A DNA stretch of 58,953 bases. Origin: Bacteroidales bacterium. GTDB taxonomy: Bacteria > Bacteroidota > Bacteroidia > Bacteroidales > FEN-979. Position 1 is the first letter of the stretch. Every line of letters starts with the position of its first letter. Positions 8,401-16,548 of this stretch are shown here, piece by piece. The notes beneath the pieces are model-generated. The model saw only the letters and a list, made by a program, of their open reading frames with translations, was not told the origin of the DNA and made no database searches. Location of the stretch: NCBI GenBank assembly GCA_023229525.1, contig JALNZC010000025.1:1-58953 (forward strand), in the 5' to 3' direction. The position numbers and the translations under genes are program-made.

Positions 8401-11400
8401 TTCAGGATGAATGGCACCGACGTGGTTTGTGCCGCCTATGATTGGACAGCAGGCGCCGTGGATGTACTTTCCGGTTCATTTACCGCCAACGATCTTTTGG
8501 ACAATGGAATTTTCGGAAACTTTTATACCAATCCGGGAGGCACCATCAACCTCCATCAGGATGGCTCTCAATATGTCGATTTGGATGGGAACCTCTATTT
8601 CACTGGAGGTGGAACGATAAATATTTATGGTGGAAATGGAGATAGTTATTGGCCATATTTAGCCAATGCCTCATTAACCATGAGTGGTGGTGTCCTTGAC
8701 TTCAAAAATGTCGGCATTTATATTCCGAGTTCTCCTTCTTACACCTTAACGACAAATATTACCGGAGGAACGATCCGAACAGCGGGAGGTTATTCTGGCA
8801 ACCGGGCTGATTTTACCCCAACAGCAGGAATTTTTGAATTTTACGGGCCATCGGATGCTTTGATCAGCCAGTCGAACGGAAGTACATTGTTTGACGTGGT
8901 AATTAATAAAGGCTCCAAAGATGGTTCTTTAATTGAACCGGGTTTACAGGTACCGGGAGAAAGGGTGGGTCCACCCACCGTTAAGGGTGGAAAAGCGAAT
9001 GCAGTTTCCCTCAATTCAAATTTTGCCATAACCCACAACCTCCTTATATCAACCGGTAGTATGAACATTGGCGCATTTATCGGTTCTGTTACCGGAGGTG
9101 TTTCTGTCTACGGCACTCTGAATGAGACAGATCCTTTGGGAGTGTTTAACGTAGGTACGTTTACCTATGATAATTTACTTTTCTATCCTGGCTCCACAGG
9201 ACATTTATCCAATGGGAAAATCTACCTGAAATCATGGATAGGCGTTTATCCCGGCACGTCTTTTAACGCATCTACAAATAATACCATTTATTTAACAGGG
9301 AACAATTTGGGGGGCGGGCTTGCCAATAGCGAACCTACTGCAATGTTTGGCAACGTGGAAGTAGGTAAAACTGCCAATCCAGTTTACCTGGCTTCAGATT
9401 TTATTGGCCCGTACAACATTCAGGGGAATTTAACCTTGCAACCGGGAAATTCACTTCAAACCGGAGGCAATAGTATACATATAACTGGTATTGTTACCGA
9501 TGCATCCACGAGCTTTGTTTATTTGTATTATCCTGCTAAAGGTAATAATACTCAATACGCATCCGTTGTGCCACCTACTGGAGACGCTCCGAAATCAGGA
9601 AGTAAAGGTGGTAATCTGACCATCGATACCGACTTCACCCTTAACGGACTTTTGGATGTGAGTGATGGGAATGCCTTGGTACATGGCAGATTTGCAGAAG
9701 CATCAACAGGAGTGCTCAAAATTAACGGAGGCAGCTTCATAGCCGATTCACCCAACCATCCCGATAAAGGATGGGAATACCTGTATGGAAATGTAACGAT
9801 GCCTGCCGGATTATTGGAAATCACACATAACAGCATCAATTTTGGAGCAACGGCAACAACTGCCGTCAGTGGTGGGACTTTAAGAACCGGTGGCGCCTTT
9901 TACGCCGGTGCTCCAGGAACTTTCCTACCCACCGGAGGCGTGGTTGAGGTGATAGGGGCAGACCCTGACGGCAATATTTTCTGCGGGAATGGTAATTTCT
10001 TTTATGACCTGTTGATCAACAGGTCACCCGGAAATGCGTCCTTCTTGAACTGGTATAATATTATCGTAAAAAACGATCTGACAATTCAAAGCGGTACGCT
10101 GTATGCGAATGGTTATGATATAAACGTTGGCAGGAACTGGACCAACAATGTCGGAACTGCCGGATTTGTGGAAGGAACCAGTACTGTTGTTTTTGATGGA
10201 GCATCTCCTTCGGATATGCTGACATCTGAAACCTTTTATAATCTGTCGGTTAATAAAACCTATGCAGCCTATGACGGACTTGAATTATATCATGATGCGA
10301 CCGTCACCAACGACTTTCACGTGTACGATGGGAGCGTGAAATTCCGGTCCCCGGCCAATCTTAACGTAACGGGAAACCTAACTATTGATCTGAATGCAGG
10401 ATTGAATGCCGCTGATGGTTATGGACCACAGATCTATGTCGGTAAAGACTGGACAAATAATAATACATCTTATGATGCAACGCATGGATTCTATCCGGGA
10501 AATTTTTCTACTGTAACCTTTAACGGAACAATCGATCAGTTGCTTACGACCGCCAGTCCGCAGGAAGATTTTGCTTTCCTGGTGGTTAATAAGGGGTCAG
10601 GAAAGTTCAAACCTCAGAACAGCGTCAGGTGTTTCGGAGATATCCAGATCACCAATGGATCATGGGAGGATAACGTGGCCGGACTTACCCATCATGTCTA
10701 TAATAATTTTACGGTCGCAGCCTCAGGCGGTTTTTTAAATGCATTCCCCCAGAATACTGTCGAATTCGATGGATCACAAAACTCCATTCTGACCTATTCC
10801 GGTGGAACCGGATATTTCCATAATCTGACAATAAACAAAACCCCGGGATATTCGGTGACTCAGGTTGGAAATACAAGTTGCCAGTTTAGCGGTAACCTGA
10901 ACATTCAGCAAGGCGCCTATAACCTGAACGGTTATTCTCTTTCGGTGTTTGGCAATACAACCATCAATAATTTTGGGACACTTACTCTGCCTCCTTCTTC
11001 ACTCTTTACAATGTCCGACATCCACGATTTGAACGTGAACAGTGGAGGAACCCTTCAGATAACCGGGACAGCGGGAAACAAGGTCAATGTCTGTGCCAAC
11101 GTTCCGACAGCCCGTTTTAATTTCAACGTGAATACAGGAGGAACGATAGCTGCTGATTATTGTATATTTAAAAACATGACGTTCAATGGTTTGTTTGTCC
11201 AGCAAGGAGCAACGGTCGATCCCGCTCATGCGTTCAAGGGATGTACCTTTCAGGATGGCGCTTCCTCAGGGACTTTACTTACTATTAACAACAATCAAAC
11301 CCTGACGGTAAGGAATACCGTGTTCCCGACAAACACCTGGTCTGGTAGCAGCAATGTTTCAAAAACGCTCAACCAGGGACATCTCTATTTTGTGGATTTT

Positions 11401-12513
11401 AGCGGAGGCTTCTCCGGGGAGGCTTATGATAATGACGCCTTTAATCTGATCGACTGGGTTCCCACACTAGCTGCAACTCCTTCAGCCAATCCAACATCCA
11501 TCTGTCCTGCAGGAACATCGCAATTAAATGCCAATCCTTTGGGAGGGATTTCTCCCTATGCCTCTTATGCATGGACTCCTGCCGGCAGTCTGAATAATGC
11601 CTCGATTGCCAACCCGGTAGCCAGTCCTGCCTCAACTACTGTATACCATGTTGTGGTTACAGATGCCCTTGGAACCACAGGTTCAGGTGATGTCACAGTG
11701 ACCGTGAATCCAGTTTTGCCGGTCAGTGTATCCATTGTCGCATCATCCAATCCTGTACCACCATCCACCTATGTAACCTTTACGGCAACACCTGTCAATG
11801 GCGGGTCTACCCCCTCCTATCAATGGAAAGTCAATAATGCTAATGTCGGGACGGGACTGTCCACCTACTCTTACATACCTTCTTACAATGATCACGTGAC
11901 GTGTGTTTTAACGTCCAATTATCAATGTGTTTCAGGAAATCCGGCTACATCAAATACAATCACCATGATCGTTGTGGCTACCAACGCTACGGTAAACGGT
12001 AACGTTCCGTCACCCCTCAACCTTTGTTTTGATGCAAGCAATACGATTACGGTCGCAGGTGGTGGCAGTACATTTGTTGTTCAGAGTGGAGGAAATGCGA
12101 CACTGATCGCCGGAAACAAGATCTCTTTCCTCTATGGGGCCACGGTTCAGTCGGGCGGATACATGCATGGTTATATCACTACAACCAATGCATATTGTGG
12201 GAGTCTTCCTCTTTCAATGCTCGCTTTAAGCGCCGATGAACAGGAACAACCGGAATTTCCCATTTCACATGGGTTTACGATCTTCCCCAACCCGGCTACC
12301 GGTAGATTTACCCTTATGCAAAAAGGGGAAACTGCCGACGGAATTGTTCAGGTTGAGATATTGGGAATGTATGGTGAACGGGTGCTTTCTGAAACCCTGG
12401 TCAATGAACGTCAACATGAGTTTAATGTCAGCGGAGTGGCCGTCGGATTGTACCTCGTTAAGGTTGTAAGGGACGGCCGGATGGAAGTTTTCAAACTGAT
12501 CCTGACCAAATAG
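5482..12513 (+). CDS. Giant T9SS-secreted protein: Asp-box, GEVED and beta-repeat domains
   Basis: The protein is 2343 aa. Residues 1-20 are a signal peptide ending in GFGQ. Residues about 80-510 hold at least five sialidase-type Asp-box words (such as STNNGVSW, STDGGSTW, SEDGGVTW), suggesting a beta-propeller; no catalytic sialidase residues were identified. Residues about 517-640 are a GEVED domain (VDWNNDGDFSD...FGEVEDYTI). Residues about 650-1990 are repetitive Gly/Asn/Thr-rich beta sequence with recurring words NVGGDWTN, NVGRNWTN and YVGKDWTN near residues 922, 1548 and 1652. Residues about 2000-2080 look Ig/PKD-like. The last 80 residues are a type A T9SS sorting domain (FTIFPNPATGRF...FKLILTK). 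Likely exported and attached to the cell surface or released, as an adhesin or polymer-binding protein. Confidence 0.9.
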   Translation: MKLKFTFSLGLLLVFMYGFGQNDSPAGKNILQNPEINTRIDNISYWSDLARRGLIPYNPVVPITPAQPLKTKNGLGVTDQMSTDVVIYNETGVTQSENSVFVDPNNNQHLLNSNNSETGGGIYGADYFNSTNEGQTWTGSKLGAGGSNDGDPATCIGTNGRQYIGFITSGLGQGIAYSDNGTTWTPVTLAPGVSYPNLLDKNHLNVDNTGSAYSGNVYGAWTHFVSGNVNNNNIVFTRSTNNGVSWSALTNISSAIAALSHNQGVNIQIGPAGQVYCTWAVYDHWDPLFYENAIGFAKSTNGGSTFSAAVRIHNNIHGIRPSPNTPTTNPTGKNMRVNSFPSMAVDVSGGTHNGYIYVVWSNVGVPGTNTGTNVSVYCMRSTDGGSTWGTPVRVNQGSFLNDYASFFPWITCDPVTGKLYCIFYDDRDLGSTSTAIETWMAYSEDGGVTWSDFKVSDVSFTPSPIPGLAAGYFGDYLGITARDNWVYPAWTDNRSGRALTYTSPVHFSNYCIAAGGCDEYISNVSIGGINNSSACEGYQNFTNLSTNIPVNSSAPITVTNGPPNYSADQCGIWVDWNNDGDFSDVNETVTVSGTPGTGPYTAVIDPPIGTTLGAKTMRIRITYTGSVSTCGSAQFGEVEDYTINVSTALPNVWNGSWNQYWHNANNWSLGRIPTIDDPVEIPNVGYQPVLIDFYNEECNGLTIGVGAQVEVRPYELAVHNDLVINGQLGITNSAGVIRSYGNVIWNAGSTANFTATGVFWVYGNWNFNPEANANLANSYVDFTGSGTSWIRSYSATCALPTLGIYKSGVDWARVSDLSTQPLTIHGSIYIQPSCNFGISSSNDVILQGSLYNNGSYDFTGGGNVGTFVFDGATQTISHAVSATGLFNNVRFSSSIGTTASSNISIAKNLTIDQGNFSPGSTTMNVGGDWTNSVGPAGFTAGTSRVIFNGGAYHQYCSNETFNILEVNKASGGAFRMNGTDVVCAAYDWTAGAVDVLSGSFTANDLLDNGIFGNFYTNPGGTINLHQDGSQYVDLDGNLYFTGGGTINIYGGNGDSYWPYLANASLTMSGGVLDFKNVGIYIPSSPSYTLTTNITGGTIRTAGGYSGNRADFTPTAGIFEFYGPSDALISQSNGSTLFDVVINKGSKDGSLIEPGLQVPGERVGPPTVKGGKANAVSLNSNFAITHNLLISTGSMNIGAFIGSVTGGVSVYGTLNETDPLGVFNVGTFTYDNLLFYPGSTGHLSNGKIYLKSWIGVYPGTSFNASTNNTIYLTGNNLGGGLANSEPTAMFGNVEVGKTANPVYLASDFIGPYNIQGNLTLQPGNSLQTGGNSIHITGIVTDASTSFVYLYYPAKGNNTQYASVVPPTGDAPKSGSKGGNLTIDTDFTLNGLLDVSDGNALVHGRFAEASTGVLKINGGSFIADSPNHPDKGWEYLYGNVTMPAGLLEITHNSINFGATATTAVSGGTLRTGGAFYAGAPGTFLPTGGVVEVIGADPDGNIFCGNGNFFYDLLINRSPGNASFLNWYNIIVKNDLTIQSGTLYANGYDINVGRNWTNNVGTAGFVEGTSTVVFDGASPSDMLTSETFYNLSVNKTYAAYDGLELYHDATVTNDFHVYDGSVKFRSPANLNVTGNLTIDLNAGLNAADGYGPQIYVGKDWTNNNTSYDATHGFYPGNFSTVTFNGTIDQLLTTASPQEDFAFLVVNKGSGKFKPQNSVRCFGDIQITNGSWEDNVAGLTHHVYNNFTVAASGGFLNAFPQNTVEFDGSQNSILTYSGGTGYFHNLTINKTPGYSVTQVGNTSCQFSGNLNIQQGAYNLNGYSLSVFGNTTINNFGTLTLPPSSLFTMSDIHDLNVNSGGTLQITGTAGNKVNVCANVPTARFNFNVNTGGTIAADYCIFKNMTFNGLFVQQGATVDPAHAFKGCTFQDGASSGTLLTINNNQTLTVRNTVFPTNTWSGSSNVSKTLNQGHLYFVDFSGGFSGEAYDNDAFNLIDWVPTLAATPSANPTSICPAGTSQLNANPLGGISPYASYAWTPAGSLNNASIANPVASPASTTVYHVVVTDALGTTGSGDVTVTVNPVLPVSVSIVASSNPVPPSTYVTFTATPVNGGSTPSYQWKVNNANVGTGLSTYSYIPSYNDHVTCVLTSNYQCVSGNPATSNTITMIVVATNATVNGNVPSPLNLCFDASNTITVAGGGSTFVVQSGGNATLIAGNKISFLYGATVQSGGYMHGYITTTNAYCGSLPLSMLALSADEQEQPEFPISHGFTIFPNPATGRFTLMQKGETADGIVQVEILGMYGERVLSETLVNERQHEFNVSGVAVGLYLVKVVRDGRMEVFKLILTK

Positions 12514-12547
12514 GCGGTTCCCTTTTTCAAGCGTAAAATCATTACCC

Positions 12548-12582
12548 GCAGTACCTGCCCTAAAAGAGCAGGTACTGCTGTT
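12548..12582 (+). terminator. Terminator-like perfect hairpin after the giant gene
   Basis: GCAGTACCTGC (12548-12558) and GCAGGTACTGC (12568-12578) form a perfect 11-bp stem with a 9-nt loop, followed by a short T tract (TGTTTTAT). It lies 35 nt after the stop codon. Confidence 0.75.
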
Positions 12583-12645
12583 TTATCAAGGGTCCAATGT
12601 CGTATAATGGGAACCTTGTTCTTTTTTTTATTCAATGGAAATATT

Positions 12646-12653
12646 TACTTTTG
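12646..12653 (+). promoter_or_regulatory. TAnnTTTG promoter for the methyltransferase/SDR pair
   Basis: TACTTTTG lies 20 nt before ATG 12674 and is a perfect -7 match. It probably drives both 12674 and the overlapping 13237 gene. Confidence 0.6.
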
Positions 12654-12673
12654 GTACTTAACTCACCCTCGAT

Positions 12674-13240
12674 ATGAAAAAATTCATCTGTGGCAATGAT
12701 GTGGACAAGATGCCTGGCTGGGCATTCAGGATCATGGCGTTCATGTTTAACATTGCCGATTTCTTTTTATCGGCAGCGAAGAGACTTGACCGGTTCAACA
12801 TCCAAAACGGTCAGATTGTTATCGATTATGGAAGCGGAACGGGCAGATACCTGCCCGGAGCATCAGCCATGGTTGGGTCAAATGGAATGGTCTACGCAGT
12901 CGATATCCACGAACTCGCTATCAGGTCAGCGTTCCGGATAATTGAAAAACAAAAACTGAAAAATGTAAAACCGGTCCTGACGGATGGGAAATCAGTGAAT
13001 ATCCCATCAGGTACTGCCGATATTATCTATGCCTTGGATATGTTTCATATGGTGAGAGATACGACGCCGTTTTTAAAGGAATTGCACCGACTCGCAAAAC
13101 CTGGGGGAATCTTGTATATTGAGGATGGACATCAGCCGAGGTCTTCGACCTTGGATAAAATCCTTAAATCCGGTTATTGGAATATCATCTCGGAACAGAA
13201 ATCTTTCGTAACCTGTAAACCCAAAACTCAACCAATATGA
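12674..13240 (+). CDS. Class I SAM-dependent methyltransferase
   Basis: The protein is 188 aa. It has the class I methyltransferase fold signatures: motif I VIDYGSGTGRYLPG near residue 55, the acidic ribose-binding strand VYAVDIHELA about 25 residues on, DIIYALDMFHMV (motif II) and a post-II LKPGG-like turn (LAKPGGILYIED). These mark a soluble cytoplasmic enzyme of the Methyltransf_11/UbiE-like type; the substrate is not apparent. The stop overlaps the next start (ATGA), so it is translationally coupled to the NAD(P)-binding protein at 13237. Confidence 0.85.
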   Translation: MKKFICGNDVDKMPGWAFRIMAFMFNIADFFLSAAKRLDRFNIQNGQIVIDYGSGTGRYLPGASAMVGSNGMVYAVDIHELAIRSAFRIIEKQKLKNVKPVLTDGKSVNIPSGTADIIYALDMFHMVRDTTPFLKELHRLAKPGGILYIEDGHQPRSSTLDKILKSGYWNIISEQKSFVTCKPKTQPI

Positions 13241-13875
13241 ACATCCTGATCTTAGGAGCCACAGGCAGAACAGGTCGCCTTGTTGCTCAGGTTGCTAAAG
13301 CAGGCAATCACAACGTCACCGCCATCATCCGGAATAAATCCAGGGCGACCTTGCCCGGTATCACCTACCTGGAGGGTTCCCCGACAAACGGAGAGTTGTT
13401 CGAAAAGGTTCTTCCGGGAATGGATGCAACGGTGGTTTGCCTGAATATCAACCGGAAATCCGATAATCCGTTTGCTAAAGTTGTTTCTCCATTGACCCTT
13501 ATCTCAGATTCCGTTAAAACGCTGGTATCTGCAATGGAACATAGTGGAGTAAACCGGATCATCACTGTGAGTGCATCAGGAGTTGGTGATTCATGGAAGA
13601 ATATGCCACTTGCTGCAAGGTGGTTTATTCAACTTAGCAATATCAGGAAAGCTTATGAGGATCACGACAGGCAGGAAACAATCATACGCCGATCAAAACT
13701 GGATTGGACGATCGTGAGACCGGTTTTGCTGAATGACAAGGATATTGATACCTATACGGTTACTACCGGTAAGCCCACGGGAAGCGGTATCAGCCGCAAG
13801 GGTGTTGCGCGGTTCATCCTTGATGCACTGGAATCAGGTAAGTATATAAAAGAATGCGTGACCCTCTTCAGTTAA
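13237..13875 (+). CDS. NAD(P)-binding atypical SDR (NmrA/BLVRB-like)
   Basis: The protein is 212 aa. The N-terminus has the dinucleotide-binding loop ILGATGRTGRLV (GxxGxxG type), followed by the pattern of atypical short-chain dehydrogenases with NAD(P)H-binding domains (VNRIITVSASGVGDSW; LDWTIVRPVLLND). Relatives include flavin/biliverdin reductase-like and NmrA-like proteins, so it may reduce a small molecule or sense NADPH. It overlaps the methyltransferase by 4 nt (ATGA), and the two probably act on the same compound or form one transcript. Confidence 0.8.
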   Translation: MNILILGATGRTGRLVAQVAKAGNHNVTAIIRNKSRATLPGITYLEGSPTNGELFEKVLPGMDATVVCLNINRKSDNPFAKVVSPLTLISDSVKTLVSAMEHSGVNRIITVSASGVGDSWKNMPLAARWFIQLSNIRKAYEDHDRQETIIRRSKLDWTIVRPVLLNDKDIDTYTVTTGKPTGSGISRKGVARFILDALESGKYIKECVTLFS

Positions 13876-13908
13876 AGAGCCAAAGTTTCAAGCAGATCAG
13901 GATTTTTC

Positions 13909-14025
13909 TATTTTTGCTATGTTGCGAAAACGGTATCACAGAAAGGTTTAATTTCTGTGGGTAAATTCTTTGCTCCTGTGGGGTGCAATCCGGGTACAGG
14001 GCTTGTCCAGGAGTTCATTCTATTG
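13909..14025 (+). ncRNA. Possible small RNA or orphan transcript (weak)
   Basis: TATTTTTG at 13909-13916 is a perfect -7 element, but no protein gene follows on this strand; the first ATG opens only 10 codons. Downstream, CTCCTG (about 13972) and CAGGAG (about 14010) could pair around a 30-nt loop. The neighbouring gene is on the opposite strand. The short transcript would end in the 3' region of the gene at 14103. A chance promoter match is possible. Confidence 0.2.
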
Positions 14026-14102
14026 ATTTTAACAAACAAAAAAATCGATCATTGTTATAGGTCATTATGGCTCATTTGATACCTGTTCATTCAGGAATTA
14101 GT

Positions 14103-14636
14103 TCACACCCCTTTTTCACCTGCAAACTGGTCGTCCCGGTTCTTGAATAAAACGTTGAAGGTGGTCAGGCTTCCATAAATTCTTGTGATATATTGTTGCA
14201 TATCGATCTTTTCCTCGTCAGTGAGATTACTGGCATTGAGTTTCTGTTCAAGTACACGCAACCGGTCACGGATCATCACGATTTTATGAAAGAAAGTTTC
14301 CATCGGAATCTCTTTCTCCTTCAATCCCGGATCATTTGGAAACATGACAATCTTACCGCCGGTCCACTTTGATCCCAGTTGTACGGTTTCCTGGATATCA
14401 CTGAAGCGGTGCAGTACCCGGATCAGGCTTTTTTCAATTTTCTCATAGGTTGCCAGATCAGACGGCGATTCGACCGCTTCGATTGTTTCAAGTCCTTCGA
14501 AGTCGCGCATGAGTCTCCGGGTACCATGATCGATAAATGTAATTTCATAGGCCTCGGAGTGTACCTGAATAACCACCCCCTTGCCAAATTGAGGATGCTT
14601 AATGCGTGAACCTATACCAAGTATTGTTGCTGACAT
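14103..14636 (-). CDS. Conserved protein with UvrD-like Tudor/SH3-type N-terminal domain
   Basis: The protein is 177 aa. Residues about 5-50 (LGIGSRIKHPQFGKGVVIQV...ITFIDHGTRRL) resemble the small Tudor/SH3-like fold found at the C-terminus of UvrD/PcrA helicases, which contacts nucleic acid or RNA polymerase. The remainder is helical and charged without a recognised motif. The function is unknown; nucleic-acid association is inferred from the domain only. The start at 14636 is supported by the minus-strand promoter at 14662-14669. The first five codons and roughly 200 bp of upstream DNA recur, diverged, at 17601-17860. Confidence 0.65.
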   Translation of the reverse strand: MSATILGIGSRIKHPQFGKGVVIQVHSEAYEITFIDHGTRRLMRDFEGLETIEAVESPSDLATYEKIEKSLIRVLHRFSDIQETVQLGSKWTGGKIVMFPNDPGLKEKEIPMETFFHKIVMIRDRLRVLEQKLNASNLTDEEKIDMQQYITRIYGSLTTFNVLFKNRDDQFAGEKGV

Positions 14637-14820
14637 TTTGAATCTGTTTTGGGTGGAGTAACAAAGGTAAAGAATATACAAGGTGAAATCCATTGATTAA
14701 TTTCTTTCCCGTATCCCGTCGGTCCAAATTCAGGAAATATTTTCATTTAAAATTAGACTATTGTTAAAAAATTACGTAAGATTGAAGATTCATTTCGAAT
14801 CTTCTTTTAGGTAACTACGA
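14621..14820. repeat. Diverged direct repeat, copy A (5' end and promoter of the 14103 gene)
   Basis: This stretch covers the first five codons of the minus-strand gene, its promoter and more upstream DNA. It aligns with 17601-17860, which has the same order of blocks plus an extra segment of about 60 bp. Conserved blocks include GTATTGTTGCTGACAT and CCAAATTCAGGAAATA. The two copies bracket the 14.86-17.5 kb genes. Confidence 0.75.
14662..14669 (-). promoter_or_regulatory. TAnnTTTG promoter of the 14103 gene
   Basis: On the minus strand TACCTTTG lies 26 nt before ATG 14636. It rules out the longer frame that begins at 14693. Confidence 0.6.
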
Positions 14821-14821
14821 T

Positions 14822-14829
14822 TAACTTTG
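14822..14829 (+). promoter_or_regulatory. TAnnTTTG promoter of the chagasin-like gene
   Basis: TAACTTTG lies 33 nt before ATG 14862 and is a perfect -7 match. Confidence 0.55.
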
Positions 14830-14861
14830 TTGCTGTTTTTAGAGGTTGATTTTTTTAATAC

Positions 14862-15266
14862 ATGATCCCTATGAGAATATTGATGCTAAGTTTTTTCTTC
14901 ATGATATCGTTTGTTTCTTATACCCAGACAGACAGCAAATCAAAATCCCTTAATGATAGTCTGATTCATAAAAAGATTAATGAAGAATTTGAATTAAATT
15001 TTCATAATTTTCTAGATGGTAATAAATGGTTCTTAGAATCAATTGATACAACAGAAATCAAATTAATAAGCAAAACTTCTAAATCACCAGAATTTATTTC
15101 TGACACACTTAGGAAAGCTGGGCTAGTTATGATTGGTGGTGGTTTTACTGAAATATGGAAATTTGTGGGTCTCCAAAAAGGTGTTTACAAATTGCGATTT
15201 TATTATGGGCGTCCTCACCAAAACGATAGAAGAAGAATCAAAAATGTTAAGGTCATAATTAGCTAA
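14862..15266 (+). CDS. Secreted chagasin-like (I42) protease-inhibitor-type protein
   Basis: The protein is 134 aa with a signal peptide (MRILMLSFFFMISFVSYTQ; a second ATG at 14871 is equally good). Three words fit the I42/chagasin inhibitor fold in order: an N-K-W segment (DGNKWFLESIDT) where the family has NPTTGYxW, a glycine-rich loop GGGFTEIWKF, and YYGRPHQ matching the RPW loop. These loops block papain-type cysteine proteases. The first loop is divergent, so inhibition is not assured. A C10 cysteine protease is encoded at 38191, far away. The base composition is AT-rich relative to neighbours. Confidence 0.5.
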   Translation: MIPMRILMLSFFFMISFVSYTQTDSKSKSLNDSLIHKKINEEFELNFHNFLDGNKWFLESIDTTEIKLISKTSKSPEFISDTLRKAGLVMIGGGFTEIWKFVGLQKGVYKLRFYYGRPHQNDRRRIKNVKVIIS

Positions 15267-15324
15267 TCCGGTTAGAAACACTAATGGGTGGTATATTTTT
15301 CAATACATAATCGGGTAAGCTATC

Positions 15325-15360
15325 CCATCGGCATCGCCGATGGTGTGAGCCTTTCACACC
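15325..15360 (+). other. Two adjacent strong hairpins
   Basis: CCATCGGC-ATC-GCCGATGG (15325-15343) and GGTGTGA-GCCTT-TCACACC (15342-15360) form back-to-back stems of 8 and 7 bp that share two G. No T tract follows on either strand, so a simple terminator is unlikely. They lie in the roughly 190-bp gap between the chagasin-like and sigma-factor genes and are more GC-rich than the surroundings. They may be a structured RNA piece or the remnant of a mobile element. Confidence 0.5.
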
Positions 15361-15453
15361 GTGCATGCGGGTCACGTATATATCTCCTCTTCTGATTGTC
15401 ATATTTTCCGACTTCTTGTAACTAATATAATAAACAGTAACCGAAATTAGAGG

Positions 15454-15954
15454 ATGGAAAAAGATATTGAAACTATTTTCCTGAATACGCTTAAGTCAAA
15501 CAAAGACAGGATATTTAGAATTTGCTGTTCCTATTCCGTAGATAATGAAGATGCTAAAGACTTATTCCAGGAAGTGCTGATAAATCTGTGGAAATCTTTG
15601 CCATCATTTAAGAACCAGTCAAATATCGACACATGGGTTTACCGGATTACCATTAATATATGTTTAAGGGCCAAACAGTTCTCCGATAAAAAACAAAAAC
15701 ATTTTGTAAAACTCGAAAGCATCAGCATCCAAAACCTGGAAGATCCCCAAGTACCCAACGAAAATGAGAAACAGTTTATAAAATTATCCGAATGTATCAA
15801 ACTGCTTAAAGGAATGGAGAGATCAATCATTTTGCTATACCTGGAAAGGATACCCTATAAAGAGATTGCACAGGTTTTCGGCATGACAGAAAATCATGTT
15901 GCCGTTAAAATCAAAAGAATTAAAAGCAAATTATTCACCCTCATGAAATCATAA
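15454..15954 (+). CDS. ECF-family RNA polymerase sigma factor
   Basis: The protein is 166 aa, a typical ECF length. Region 2 (residues about 10-75) includes the core-binding DAKDLFQEVLINLWKSL and the -10-reading segment DTWVYRITINICL. Region 4 (about 110-160) is a helix-turn-helix: IPYKEIAQVFGMTENHVAVKIKR. It starts a three-gene operon with a 4-nt gap to the membrane protein at 15959, the usual arrangement of a sigma factor with its membrane anti-sigma factor. No TAnnTTTG promoter lies directly upstream, so it may control its own transcription. Confidence 0.9.
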   Translation: MEKDIETIFLNTLKSNKDRIFRICCSYSVDNEDAKDLFQEVLINLWKSLPSFKNQSNIDTWVYRITINICLRAKQFSDKKQKHFVKLESISIQNLEDPQVPNENEKQFIKLSECIKLLKGMERSIILLYLERIPYKEIAQVFGMTENHVAVKIKRIKSKLFTLMKS

Positions 15955-15958
15955 CGCA

Positions 15959-16546
15959 ATGTTGAACGATGAATTAGAAAATATCTGGCAGAAATATACC
16001 AAAGCAGAAGTGGTCAATTTCAACAGGTCGGAACTGTTAATTGACCTCAAATCGCAATTAAAGCGCTTTGACAGGATGTTAAAGAACCGCGACAGGAGAG
16101 AGATTATTGCTGGTGCAATGGTAATTCTGCTATCCGGGGCCGGGGCCTTCTTTTTTACAGAAATTCTCTCAAGGATAGGTTTGGTTCTAGGCGTCTTATA
16201 TGGTTTTCTAGTAATATATATGCTCACTAATGTTAAAAAACACAAACCCGACAACTATGCATTACCTATAAAAGACTATTTGGTTAAATACCGGATGTAT
16301 CTGGTGAAAGAACGGAACTTGCTTGATAATGTCATCTATTGGTACCTTTTACCTCCATTTATCAGTTCAGTTTTGTTTTTCATTGGACAACATACAGGCA
16401 TCATCCTGTTAACTATTCTTATCATTTTTGTTTTCGGCCTCTATACTTTTATTTACTTTTTAAATAAATCGGGTGTAAAAAAATCCTTCGATCCGTTAAT
16501 AAAAAAATTAGACGAAACAATTAACGACTTTGAAACAACTACTTAA
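15959..16546 (+). CDS. Membrane protein, putative anti-sigma factor
   Basis: The protein is 195 aa. It has a cytoplasmic N-terminal helical region (about 1-45), two hydrophobic segments (about 50-90), a charged middle, two more segments (about 125-165) and a C-terminal amphipathic tail. It lacks an obvious zinc-binding HxxxCxxC motif. Tight spacing after the ECF sigma gene and before the peptidase gene (2 nt) suggests it holds the sigma factor at the membrane. That role is inferred from position only; no family was recognised. Confidence 0.6.
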   Translation: MLNDELENIWQKYTKAEVVNFNRSELLIDLKSQLKRFDRMLKNRDRREIIAGAMVILLSGAGAFFFTEILSRIGLVLGVLYGFLVIYMLTNVKKHKPDNYALPIKDYLVKYRMYLVKERNLLDNVIYWYLLPPFISSVLFFIGQHTGIILLTILIIFVFGLYTFIYFLNKSGVKKSFDPLIKKLDETINDFETTT

Positions 16547-16548
16547 AA

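Noticed and set aside
6905..11450. Internal repeats of the giant gene as mobile DNA
   Set aside because: The repeats are diverged protein-level beta motifs in one reading frame, not nucleotide-level duplications.
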